From JAWLGW01 sp964569055 (lineage in GTDB: Bacteria; Planctomycetota; J058), in the NCBI GenBank assembly GCA_964569055.1, contig CAZMSZ010000140.1:1-17203 (forward strand): a DNA stretch of 17,203 nt. Reading direction: 5' to 3'. The translations under genes were made by a program, and so were the position numbers. Within the stretch, counting starts at the first letter, position 1. Each line of letters begins with the position of its first letter. Shown here piece by piece: positions 7,114 through 13,800 of the stretch. Under the pieces are notes generated by a model. It had not been told where the DNA came from. It worked only from the letters and a program-made list of their open reading frames with translations, and searched no databases.

Positions 7114-7140
7114 CGCCGGCTTCGCCGGCTTCGCCGGCGC
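7113..7140 (+). terminator. Stem-loop with GCCGGCTTC repeats at the end of the regulator gene
   Basis: GCGCCGGC (7113-7120) pairs with GCCGGCGC (7133-7140). The loop repeats the motif (GCCGGCTTC in tandem), giving two overlapping alternative GCCGGC-TTC-GCCGGC hairpins. It begins at the stop codon of the response regulator. No U-run follows. It may separate the two-component operon from the RND operon. Confidence 0.45.
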
Positions 7141-7160
7141 AGGCTGCTGCGGACGAGTAG

Positions 7161-7180
7161 CCGTTCCACCACGCGAACGC
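7161..7180. promoter_or_regulatory. Upstream enhancer site 1 of the RND operon (predicted NtrC-like binding site)
   Basis: CCGTTCCACCACGCGAACGC matches the perfect dyad upstream of the kinase gene at 14 of 20 positions, with the same half-site spacing. Its centre is about 108 bp before the predicted sigma-54 start at 7279, a normal enhancer position. Confidence 0.6.
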
Positions 7181-7191
7181 CCGCGCGCCGC

Positions 7192-7211
7192 GCGTTCCGC
7201 CCCTGGAGCGC
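7192..7211. promoter_or_regulatory. Upstream enhancer site 2 of the RND operon (predicted NtrC-like binding site)
   Basis: GCGTTCCGCCCCTGGAGCGC matches the kinase-gene dyad at 16 of 20 positions. It is centred about 77 bp before the predicted start and 31 bp from site 1, close to three helical turns, so two dimers would sit on the same face of the helix as at classic NtrC enhancers. Confidence 0.62.
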
Positions 7212-7252
7212 GGCGCCGGCCGCGAGCCCCGCCCCCACGGCAACGGAGCGCT

Positions 7253-7268
7253 TGGCGCCGCGCTTGCA
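7253..7268 (+). promoter_or_regulatory. Sigma-54 (-24/-12) promoter of the RND efflux operon
   Basis: TGGCGCCGCGCTTGCA matches the consensus TGGCACG-N4-TTGCW in TGGC, in TTGCA and in exact GG-N10-GC spacing (GG 7254-7255, GC 7266-7267). The predicted start near 7279 gives a leader of about 20 nt with GAAAGGGGG (7281-7289) as ribosome site before the ATG at 7299. The gene encoding a sigma-54 activator is immediately upstream. Confidence 0.75.
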
Positions 7269-7298
7269 TGAGCGCGCGCCGAAAGGGGGTCGAAGCCC

Positions 7299-8405
7299 AT
7301 GACTCGGCGTGGTTGGATCGGTTCGTGGTCGTTGCTGCTGACGCTGGCGACCACGGGGATGGGCCTGGTGGCCTGGAAGCAGGCGAGCCTCGCCAGCGAG
7401 GAGGCCGCCGCGGCGGCCCACCCCGAACCCAGGGAGAGCGTGACCGTCGCGACGGTCACCAGCCGCGTGCACCGGCGCACGACCACGGCCATTGGGACCG
7501 TGCACGCGCTGCGCTCGATCACACTGCGCGCGGAGCTCCCCGGCACGGTGGCGCGCGCGGCGCTCGAGGCGGGGCGCGTGGTCGAGGCCGGCGAGCTGCT
7601 CGTGGCGCTCGACGTCGCGGTCGAGGAGGCGGAGCTCGCGGCGCAGGAGGCGCGGCTCGCCCTGGCCGAGGCGCTGCTCGAGCGGACGGCGCGCACCACC
7701 CGCAGCGGCGCCGCCTCGGCGCAGGAGCTCGACCGCGCGCGCGCCGAGCGCGACGTGGCTCGGGCCGAGGTGGCGCGGATCCGCGCGGTGATCGCGCGCA
7801 AGACGATCCGCGCCCCGTTCCGGGCGCGCGTCGGCCTCTCGGACGTGCACGTCGGGCAGTACCTCGAGGCCGGCGCCACGTTGACCACGCTGCAGGGCGT
7901 CGAGGACGCAGTGCACGTCGACTTCGCCGTGCCGCAGCGGGTGGCGCGCGGGCTCTCCGAGGGGGACCGGGTCGAGGTGGAGGCGCCCGGCCTGCCGGGG
8001 GCGCTGCTCGCGGAGGTCGTGGCCCTCGACGCCCGGGTCGACCCGAGCACCCGCAACGCCTGGGTGCGCGCGCGGGCCCAAGGGCTCCCGCTCCGACCGG
8101 GCGCGTCGGTCCGTGTGCGCGCGCCGGTCGGTTCGCCGCTCGAGGCCGTGGCGGTGCCCGTCAGCGCGCTCCGCCGCGGCCCCGAGGGGGACCACGCCTT
8201 CGTGATCGCCCCGGGCGCCGACGGCCAGCCGCGCGCCCACGCCCGGCGGGTCGAGAGCGGCGCGGTGCTCGGCGACGAGGTCCTGATCCTCGAGGGCCTC
8301 GCCGCCGGCGAGCAGGTCGCCGCGGCGGGCTCGTTCAAGCTGCGCGACGGCGCTCTGGTCGCGGCCACGCCCGAGCCGGCCGCCGGCGCGGAGGAGACCA
8401 AGTGA
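7299..8405 (+). CDS. RND efflux periplasmic adaptor (membrane fusion protein)
   Basis: A 368-aa HlyD/AcrA-type adaptor. One hydrophobic N-terminal segment (WSLLLTLATTGMGLVAW, about 10-26) acts as signal or anchor; there is no lipobox Cys. Next come the first barrel/lipoyl half (ALRSITLRAELPGTVARA), a short alpha-hairpin of about 50 residues rich in Ala, Glu and Arg, and the second lipoyl half (RKTIRAPFRARVGLSDVHVGQYL). The beta-barrel and membrane-proximal domains follow. It links the inner-membrane RND pump to the outer-membrane factor. The ATG at 7299 is preceded by AAAGGGGG and by the sigma-54 promoter; earlier in-frame starts lie upstream of the predicted transcription start. Its stop overlaps the GTG start of the pump gene, indicating translational coupling. 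Confidence 0.92.
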   Translation: MTRRGWIGSWSLLLTLATTGMGLVAWKQASLASEEAAAAAHPEPRESVTVATVTSRVHRRTTTAIGTVHALRSITLRAELPGTVARAALEAGRVVEAGELLVALDVAVEEAELAAQEARLALAEALLERTARTTRSGAASAQELDRARAERDVARAEVARIRAVIARKTIRAPFRARVGLSDVHVGQYLEAGATLTTLQGVEDAVHVDFAVPQRVARGLSEGDRVEVEAPGLPGALLAEVVALDARVDPSTRNAWVRARAQGLPLRPGASVRVRAPVGSPLEAVAVPVSALRRGPEGDHAFVIAPGADGQPRAHARRVESGAVLGDEVLILEGLAAGEQVAAAGSFKLRDGALVAATPEPAAGAEETK

Positions 8406-11400
8406 GCGCCCCCCTCCCCACGGCCCCCGGGCCTCGCGGACGCCCGGCCTTCACCGACGTGTTCGTCCGCCACCCGGTGCTGGCGATCGTCGTCAACCTG
8501 GCGCTGGTGCTGATCGGCTGGCGCGCCCTGGCCGGGCTGCCCGTGCAGCAGTACCCCCAGCTCGAGAGCTCGTCGATCGTGATCACCACGGTCTACACCG
8601 GCGCCAGCGCCGAGACCGTGCGCGGGTTCTTGACCACCCCGATCGAGCGGGCGGTCTCGGCGATCGGCGGGCTCGACACGGTGGAGTCGACCAGCCGCGC
8701 CGGGGTGAGCACGATCACCCTGCGCCTGCAACTCGACTACGACAGCACCGCGGCCCTGGCCGAGGTCACCGCGCGCCTGCAGCAGGTGCGCTCCGAGCTC
8801 CCGGCCGAGGCCGAGCCGCCGCTGGTGGAGGTGCAGCGGGCCGACCGCCCGTACGCGACCTTCTACCTGGGCTTCACCTCGCCCGAGCGCTCGCCGGCCG
8901 AGATGACCGACTGGCTGGCGCGCACGCTGCAGCCCCAGCTCGCGACGCTGCCGGGGGTGCAGCGGGTGACGACCGAGGGCGCGCACCCGCTCGCCATGCG
9001 GGTGTGGATCGACCCCGACGCGCTGGCCGCGCTCGACCTCTCCCCGGGGGACGTGCACCAGGCCCTCCGCCGCAACAACTACCTGGCGGCGGTCGGCCAG
9101 ACCCGCGGCGACCTGGTGCAGGTCGACCTGCTCGCCAACACCGACCTGCGCACGGCGCGCGAGTTCGAGCAGTTGATCGTGGCCGAGCGCGAGGGCGCGA
9201 TCGTGCGCCTGGCCGACGTGGCCCGCGTGGAGCTCGGGGCCGAGGAGCCGACCCTGCTCGCCAAGGTCAACCGGCAGGAGGCGGTCTACCTGGGGGTGTG
9301 GCCGCTGGTCGGCTCCAACGAGCTCGACGTGGCCCGCGCGCTGCGCGCCGAAATGGAGCGGATCCGCCCCACCCTGCCGCCCGACGTCGACATGCGCCTG
9401 CTGTGGGACGGGACGCGCTTCATGTCCGACGCCCTGGAGGAGATCACCAAGACGCTGATCGAGACGATCGCGATCGTGGGGCTGGTGGTGTTCCTGTTCA
9501 TGGGCTCGGTGCGCACCGCCCTGGTGCCGCTGGTGGCCATGCCGGTCTCGCTGATCGGCGCGGCCGCGGTCATGGTCGCGCTCGGCTTCAGCCTCAACCT
9601 GCTGACGATCCTCGCGATCGTGCTCTCGGTCGGGCTGGTGGTCGACGACGCGATCGTGGTGGTGGAGAACGTGGAGCGGCACGTCCGGCTGGGGCGCTCG
9701 CGCACCGAGGCCGCCCTGCTCGGGGCGCGCGAGCTGGTCGGCCCGGTGATCGCCATGACGATCACCCTCGCCACGGTCTACGCCCCGATCGGCTTTCAGG
9801 GCGGCCTGACCGGCTCGCTGTTCCTCGAGTTTGCGATCACCCTGGCGGCCGCGGTGGTGGTGTCGGGCTTCGTCGCGGTGACGCTCTCGCCCGTCATGAG
9901 CTCGCGGTTCGTCCACCCCCAGGGCGAGGAGGGCCTGCTGACCCGCGGGGTCGACCGCGTGTTCGGCGCGCTCCGGCGCGGCTACGCCCGGGCCCTGGAC
10001 GTGGCGCTCGACATGCGCTGGCCGATCGCGGCCGCGGCGCTGGTGGTCATGGCGGCCGCGGTCCCGTTCTACGCCTTCTCCCGGCGCGAGCTCGCCCCCG
10101 TCGAGGACCAGAGCCACGTCAGCCTGTTCCTGGAGGGCGCGCCCGACGCCACGCTGGCGGCCTCGAGCGAGGCCTCGCGGCAGGTGGTCGACGCGGTGAG
10201 GGCCTTCCCCGAGGCGGAGTTCATGTGGTCGCTGACCGCCTCGTGGGGCGGGTTCGGCGGCATGGTCGCCAAGGACTGGCGCGAGCGGGAGCGCTCGACC
10301 GAGCAGCTGTACGGCGAGCTGTGGGGCGCGGTCTCGCAGGTCCCCGGCCTGCGCGTGTTCCCGCGGCTCGACCCGCCGCTGCCCAACGCCGGCAACTACG
10401 ACGTCGAGCTGGTGCTGCAGAGCGACGCCCCGCCCGAGCGGCTGCTCGAGACGGTGCAGGCCGTGGTCGGGGCGGGCTGGCAGAGCGGCAAGTTCCTGTA
10501 CGTCGACACCGACCTCAAGATCGACCTGCCGCAGGCGCGCGTGGTGATCGACCGCGAGCGGGTGGCCGACCTCGGGCTCGACCTCGCCGGGGTCGGCCAG
10601 GAGCTCGGCGTCCTGCTCGGCGGCGCCTACGTCAACCGCTTCAACTACTACGACCGCAGCTACAAGGTGATCCCCCAGCTCGGCGACGAGGACCGCGCCA
10701 CGCTCGGGCCGCTCCTCGACCTCAAGATCCGCACGCCGCGCGGCGACATGGTCCCCGTCTCGGCCTTCACCCGGATCGAGACCGACGTGGCCCCGCGCAC
10801 GCTCAACCGCTTCCAGCAGCGGAACGCGGTGCGGGTGTTCGGCGGGGTGCGCCCGGGCGTCACCAAGGAGGAGGCGCTGTCTGTGCTCGAGGAGGCGGCG
10901 CGCGCCACCCAGACGCCCGGGCTGGGGATCGATCACGCGGGCGAGTCGCGCCAGATCCGCCACGAGGGCTCGCGCCTCACGGTCACGCTCGGGTTCGCGG
11001 TGGCGCTGGTCTACCTGGTGCTCGCCGCGCAGTTCAAGAGCTTCCGCGACCCGCTGATCGTGCTGCTCGGCTCGGCGCCGCTCGCGATCTCGGGTGCGCT
11101 CCTGTTCAGCTTCCTCGACCTGACCACGATCAACATCTACTCGCAGGTGGGGCTGATCACGCTGGTGGGCCTGATCGCCAAGAACGGGATCCTGATCGTG
11201 GAGTTCGCCAACGCCCTGCAGGCCCGCGGCCTGTCGCGCCAGGCGGCGGCGCGCGAGGCGGCGCTGACCCGGCTGCGCCCGGTGCTCATGACCTCGGCCG
11301 CCACGGTGTTCGGCCACTTCCCGCTGGTGCTCGTGACCGGCCCGGGGGCCGAGGCCCGCAACAGCATCGGGATCGTGCTCGTCGCGGGCATGACGGTCGG

Positions 11401-11539
11401 GACGCTGTTCACGCTGTTCGTGGTGCCCGTCTTCTACTCGTTCCTGGCCGCCCGGCACACCCGGCCCGACGAGGCCGAGGCGGCGCTCGAGCCCGCCCAC
11501 GAGCCGGTCGCGGTCGGCGCCGGGCAGGAGGTCCTGTAA
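8402..11539 (+). CDS. RND multidrug efflux transporter, HAE-1 family
   Basis: A 1045-aa inner-membrane proton-driven pump of the AcrB/MexB type. It opens FTDVFVRHPVLAIVVNLALV (TM1), followed by the porter loop with LPVQQYPQLESSSIVITT. The proton relay is intact: D415 and D416 in VGLVVDDAIVVVEN (TM4) and K927 in GLIAKNGILIVEFAN (TM10). The second half has the duplicated layout, with TM8 at about residue 862 on. Length is as expected. The GTG start overlaps the adaptor stop (GTGA), and its TAA overlaps the ATG of the outer-membrane factor. The opening resembles MexI/VmeQ-like pumps, so amphiphilic organic substrates are likely, but the real substrate is unknown. The residues do not follow the heavy-metal (CusA) pattern. 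Confidence 0.94.
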   Translation: MSAPLPTAPGPRGRPAFTDVFVRHPVLAIVVNLALVLIGWRALAGLPVQQYPQLESSSIVITTVYTGASAETVRGFLTTPIERAVSAIGGLDTVESTSRAGVSTITLRLQLDYDSTAALAEVTARLQQVRSELPAEAEPPLVEVQRADRPYATFYLGFTSPERSPAEMTDWLARTLQPQLATLPGVQRVTTEGAHPLAMRVWIDPDALAALDLSPGDVHQALRRNNYLAAVGQTRGDLVQVDLLANTDLRTAREFEQLIVAEREGAIVRLADVARVELGAEEPTLLAKVNRQEAVYLGVWPLVGSNELDVARALRAEMERIRPTLPPDVDMRLLWDGTRFMSDALEEITKTLIETIAIVGLVVFLFMGSVRTALVPLVAMPVSLIGAAAVMVALGFSLNLLTILAIVLSVGLVVDDAIVVVENVERHVRLGRSRTEAALLGARELVGPVIAMTITLATVYAPIGFQGGLTGSLFLEFAITLAAAVVVSGFVAVTLSPVMSSRFVHPQGEEGLLTRGVDRVFGALRRGYARALDVALDMRWPIAAAALVVMAAAVPFYAFSRRELAPVEDQSHVSLFLEGAPDATLAASSEASRQVVDAVRAFPEAEFMWSLTASWGGFGGMVAKDWRERERSTEQLYGELWGAVSQVPGLRVFPRLDPPLPNAGNYDVELVLQSDAPPERLLETVQAVVGAGWQSGKFLYVDTDLKIDLPQARVVIDRERVADLGLDLAGVGQELGVLLGGAYVNRFNYYDRSYKVIPQLGDEDRATLGPLLDLKIRTPRGDMVPVSAFTRIETDVAPRTLNRFQQRNAVRVFGGVRPGVTKEEALSVLEEAARATQTPGLGIDHAGESRQIRHEGSRLTVTLGFAVALVYLVLAAQFKSFRDPLIVLLGSAPLAISGALLFSFLDLTTINIYSQVGLITLVGLIAKNGILIVEFANALQARGLSRQAAAREAALTRLRPVLMTSAATVFGHFPLVLVTGPGAEARNSIGIVLVAGMTVGTLFTLFVVPVFYSFLAARHTRPDEAEAALEPAHEPVAVGAGQEVL

Positions 11540-12990
11540 TGCGCCGCTCGCTCCGCCTCAGCCTGACCGCGCTGGCCGCCCTCGCCCCGCTGGCCGGGTG
11601 CGCCGTCGGGCCCGACTACGAGCCGCCGCGCCCGACGCTGCCGAGCGCCTGGACCGCGCTCGGCAGCCAGGACGCGGCGCAGCACAGCCGCGTCCACGCC
11701 CTGCGCGAGGACCTCGGCGAGTGGTGGCGGCGCTTCGACGACCCGCTGCTCGCGTCGCTGGTCGAGCGGGCCCTGGCCCAGAACCTCGACCTGCGCCAGG
11801 CGGCGGCGCGGGTCCGCCAGGCCCGCGGCATGCGCGGCGTGGCGCTCGGCGGGCTGTTGCCCGGGGGCGAGGTCGGCGCCAGCCACCAGTACACCCGCTG
11901 GAGCGAGGCGGGCCAGTTCCCCTCGGACGGGGACGGGTTCGACCTGCTCCAGGCGACCTTCGACGCGCTGTGGGAGATCGACGTGTTCGGCGGCCAGCGC
12001 CGCCGGCTCGACGCCGCGGGCGCCGAGCTCGAGGCCTCGGTCGAGGCCCTGCGCGGGGTGCGCGTCACGCTCCAGGCCGAGGTGGCGCGCGAGTACGTCG
12101 AGCTGCGCGGGGTGCAGGCGCGCCTGGCGATCGCCCGCCAGAACCTGGCCGCCCAGCGCGGGACGGCGGCCCTGACCCGCGACCGGCTCGAGGCGGGCCT
12201 CGCGACCGAGCTCGACGTGGCGCGCGCCGAGGCCCAGGTCGCGACCACCCGCGCCGCGCTGCCCAGCCTGCTGGCCCACGAGCGCCAGGCGATCCACCGC
12301 CTGGCGGTGCTGCTCGGGCGCCAGCCTGGCGCGCTGGCGGCCGAGCTGGCGCGGCCGGGCCCGATCCCCACCGCGCCGCGCGCGATCGGGGTCGGCGTGC
12401 CCGCCGACCTCCTCCTGCGCCGCCCCGACCTCCGCCGGGCCGAGCGCGAGCTGGCCGCCGCGACCGCCCGGATCGGGGTGGCGACCGCCGAGCTCTACCC
12501 CCGCTTCTTCCTGCTGGGCTCGCTCGGCACCGTCTCGGTCGGGCTGTCCGACCTGTTCTCGGCGGGGAGCGAGGCCTGGTCGCTGGGTCCGCAGCTCCGC
12601 TGGTCGATCCTCGACGGCGGCCGGATCCTGGCGAACATCGACTTCGAGGAGGCCCGGGCCGAGGAGGCCGCGCTCCGGTTCGAGCGCGCCCTGCTCGAGG
12701 CGCTGCGCGAGGTCGAGGACGCCCTGGTGGCCCACGCCCGCGAGCAGCAGCGGCGGGCCCACCTGGCCCGCGCCGCGGACGCGCAGCACCGGGCGGTGGA
12801 GCTGGCCCGCGAGCGCTACGGGCAGGGGCTGGTCGACTTCCTGGCAGTCCTCGAGGCGGAGCGCTCGCTCTACGCCGTGCAGGAGGCGCTGGCCCGCTCG
12901 GACACGCAGGTCGCGACCGGCGCCGTGGCGCTGTTCAAGGCGCTGGGCGGCGGGTGGCGGCCGGGCGACGAGGCTCCGACCGCCGAGTAG
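11539..12990 (+). CDS. Outer-membrane efflux factor lipoprotein, NodT/OprM type
   Basis: A 483-aa TolC-like channel. A lipoprotein signal peptide ends in the lipobox LAGC, with C21 as the acylated residue, followed by AVGPDYEPPRP, the typical start of NodT-family factors (VGPDYxxP). The two repeated outer-membrane-factor domains are visible: WWRRFDDPLLASLVERAL with LDLRQAAARVRQARG, and ADLLLRRPDLRRAERELAAATARIGVATAELYPRF. The C-terminal helices include ERYGQGLVDFLAVLEAERSLY. It completes the tripartite pump as the exit duct. ATG overlaps the stop of the pump gene (TAATG). No clear terminator hairpin is seen downstream. Confidence 0.93.
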   Translation: MRRSLRLSLTALAALAPLAGCAVGPDYEPPRPTLPSAWTALGSQDAAQHSRVHALREDLGEWWRRFDDPLLASLVERALAQNLDLRQAAARVRQARGMRGVALGGLLPGGEVGASHQYTRWSEAGQFPSDGDGFDLLQATFDALWEIDVFGGQRRRLDAAGAELEASVEALRGVRVTLQAEVAREYVELRGVQARLAIARQNLAAQRGTAALTRDRLEAGLATELDVARAEAQVATTRAALPSLLAHERQAIHRLAVLLGRQPGALAAELARPGPIPTAPRAIGVGVPADLLLRRPDLRRAERELAAATARIGVATAELYPRFFLLGSLGTVSVGLSDLFSAGSEAWSLGPQLRWSILDGGRILANIDFEEARAEEAALRFERALLEALREVEDALVAHAREQQRRAHLARAADAQHRAVELARERYGQGLVDFLAVLEAERSLYAVQEALARSDTQVATGAVALFKALGGGWRPGDEAPTAE

Positions 12991-13024
12991 GGCGAGCCCG
13001 AGTCCGAACACCGAGGAATAGGGG

Positions 13025-13064
<40 letters not shown>

Positions 13065-13079
13065 CCGGACCTGCCGAGC

Positions 13080-13107
13080 TTGCGTGATCGCTCAACGGCG
13101 ATAAAAC
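13080..13107 (+). promoter_or_regulatory. arsR promoter with overlapping ArsR-type operator
   Basis: TTGCGT (13080-13085) and TAAAAC (13102-13107) are spaced by 16 nt. Between them ATCGC (13087-13091) and GCGAT (13098-13102) form a dyad. The block aligns with the arsC promoter (TTGACT, TGATCGC, CG, CGATA in the same places; 19 of 28 identical). The predicted start falls next to the ATG at 13115. Confidence 0.55.
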
Positions 13108-13114
13108 GAGCGGT

Positions 13115-13438
13115 ATGGCCCGCAAGCTGCCGAAGTCGACCGCACCCGACCTGCGCCCGATCGAGGGCGAGCAGGCCGACCTCGAGCTCGCGGCGCTCGC
13201 CAAGGCCCTCGGGCACCCGGCGCGCGTCGCGATCATGCGCCTGCTCGCGCGCAAGGACGCCTGCGTGTGCGGCGAGATCGTGAGCGAGCTGCCGCTGGCG
13301 CAGTCCACCGTCTCGCAGCACCTCAAGGTGCTCAAGGAGGCCGGGCTGGTTCAGGGCGAGGTGGACGGCCCGCGGGTGTGCTACTGCCTCGACCCGCGCA
13401 CCTTGCGGCGGTTCAAGGCGCTCGTGGCGGGGCTGTAG
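13115..13438 (+). CDS. arsR: ArsR-family metalloid-responsive repressor
   Basis: A 107-aa winged-helix protein. The core reads LAALAKALGHPARVAIMRLLARKDACVCGEI, and the recognition helix is LAQSTVSQHLKVLKEAGLV, followed by the wing (GEVDGPRVCYCLD). ArsR proteins bind the operator when free and leave it when As(III) or Sb(III) is bound by cysteines. C50 and C52 (CVC) occupy the place of the classical CVCDLC site; the third Cys is missing, and a second pair, C89 and C91, is in the wing. Ligand geometry may therefore differ from E. coli ArsR. It has its own promoter/operator. No Shine-Dalgarno is seen and the predicted start is at the ATG, so the message may be leaderless. arsC starts 47 nt downstream behind a related operator. 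Confidence 0.9.
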   Translation: MARKLPKSTAPDLRPIEGEQADLELAALAKALGHPARVAIMRLLARKDACVCGEIVSELPLAQSTVSQHLKVLKEAGLVQGEVDGPRVCYCLDPRTLRRFKALVAGL

Positions 13439-13448
13439 CGGCGCGGGC

Positions 13449-13478
13449 TTGACTGATCGCATATCGACGATATACGAT
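13449..13478 (+). promoter_or_regulatory. arsC promoter (TTGACT; TATACG/TACGAT)
   Basis: TTGACT (13449-13454) is a strong -35. The -10 is TATACG at 13471 (16-nt spacer) or TACGAT at 13473 (18-nt spacer). Either puts the transcription start 0-3 nt from the ATG at 13486. Confidence 0.6.
13456..13478. promoter_or_regulatory. ArsR operator: near-perfect 23-bp dyad over the arsC promoter
   Basis: The core ATATCG-A-CGATAT (13461-13473) is perfectly symmetric. The outer arms ATCG (13456-13459) and CGAT (13475-13478) extend it, with only the pair 13460/13474 mismatched. It fills the spacer and covers the -10, so repressor binding would block polymerase. It is the clearest form of the element before arsR. 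Confidence 0.7.
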
Positions 13479-13485
13479 TAGACGC

Positions 13486-13800
13486 ATGAGCCAGCGCCTC
13501 CGCGTGCTGTTCCTGTGCACCGGCAACGCCTGCCGCTCCCAAATGGCGGAGGGCTGGGCCCGNNNNNNNNNNNNNNNNNNNNNNNNNNNNNNNNNNNNNN
13601 NNNNNNNNNNNNNNNNNNNNNNNNNNNNNNNNNNNNNNNNNNNNNNNNNNNNNNNNNNNNNNCCACCTCGCCTGGCCGCCGGCGAGACGGACCCCGAGCG
13701 GATCCTGGCGCCCTATCGCCGCGTCCGCGACGAGCTCCGCGCCTTCGTGGCGCGCCTGCCCGAGCTGCTCGCGACCCCTTCCCCCGAGGAGACCTCATGA
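13486..13800 (+). CDS. arsC: Arsenate reductase, low-molecular-weight phosphatase type (interrupted by assembly gap)
   Basis: The N-terminus MSQRLRVLFLCTGNACRSQMAEGWA carries the phosphatase loop CX5R (C11, R17) of thioredoxin-coupled ArsC. After 100 Ns the frame resumes with PPRLAAGETDPERILAPYRRVRDELRAFVARL, matching the family C-terminus (usually near DPAxATG...FRxVRDEI). The enzyme reduces As(V) to As(III), the substrate of ArsM. Family members are about 130-145 aa and have about 75-85 residues between these two parts; the gap as drawn leaves room for 33, so sequence is missing and residue numbering after the gap is unreliable. The redox cysteines expected in the middle cannot be seen. Its stop overlaps the arsM start (ATGA). 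Confidence 0.85.
   Translation: MSQRLRVLFLCTGNACRSQMAEGWAXXXXXXXXXXXXXXXXXXXXXXXXXXXXXXXXXXPPRLAAGETDPERILAPYRRVRDELRAFVARLPELLATPSPEETS
13563..13662. other. Assembly gap (100 Ns) inside arsC
   Basis: Exactly 100 Ns, a conventional length for a gap of unknown size. Both flanks encode ArsC in the same frame, but too few residues fit. About 130-160 bp more than shown is likely missing if a single ordinary arsC spans it. Confidence 0.95.

Noticed and set aside
6941..11500. Very long minus-strand open frame (1519 codons) opposite the regulator and RND genes
   Set aside because: Shadow of the plus-strand genes: composition is an artefact of GC-rich codons and there is no recognisable domain.
9004..11538. 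Plus-strand open frame extending upstream from the outer-membrane factor through the RND gene
   Set aside because: This is the alternate frame of the RND gene. The lipoprotein signal peptide and TAATG overlap place the true start at 11539.
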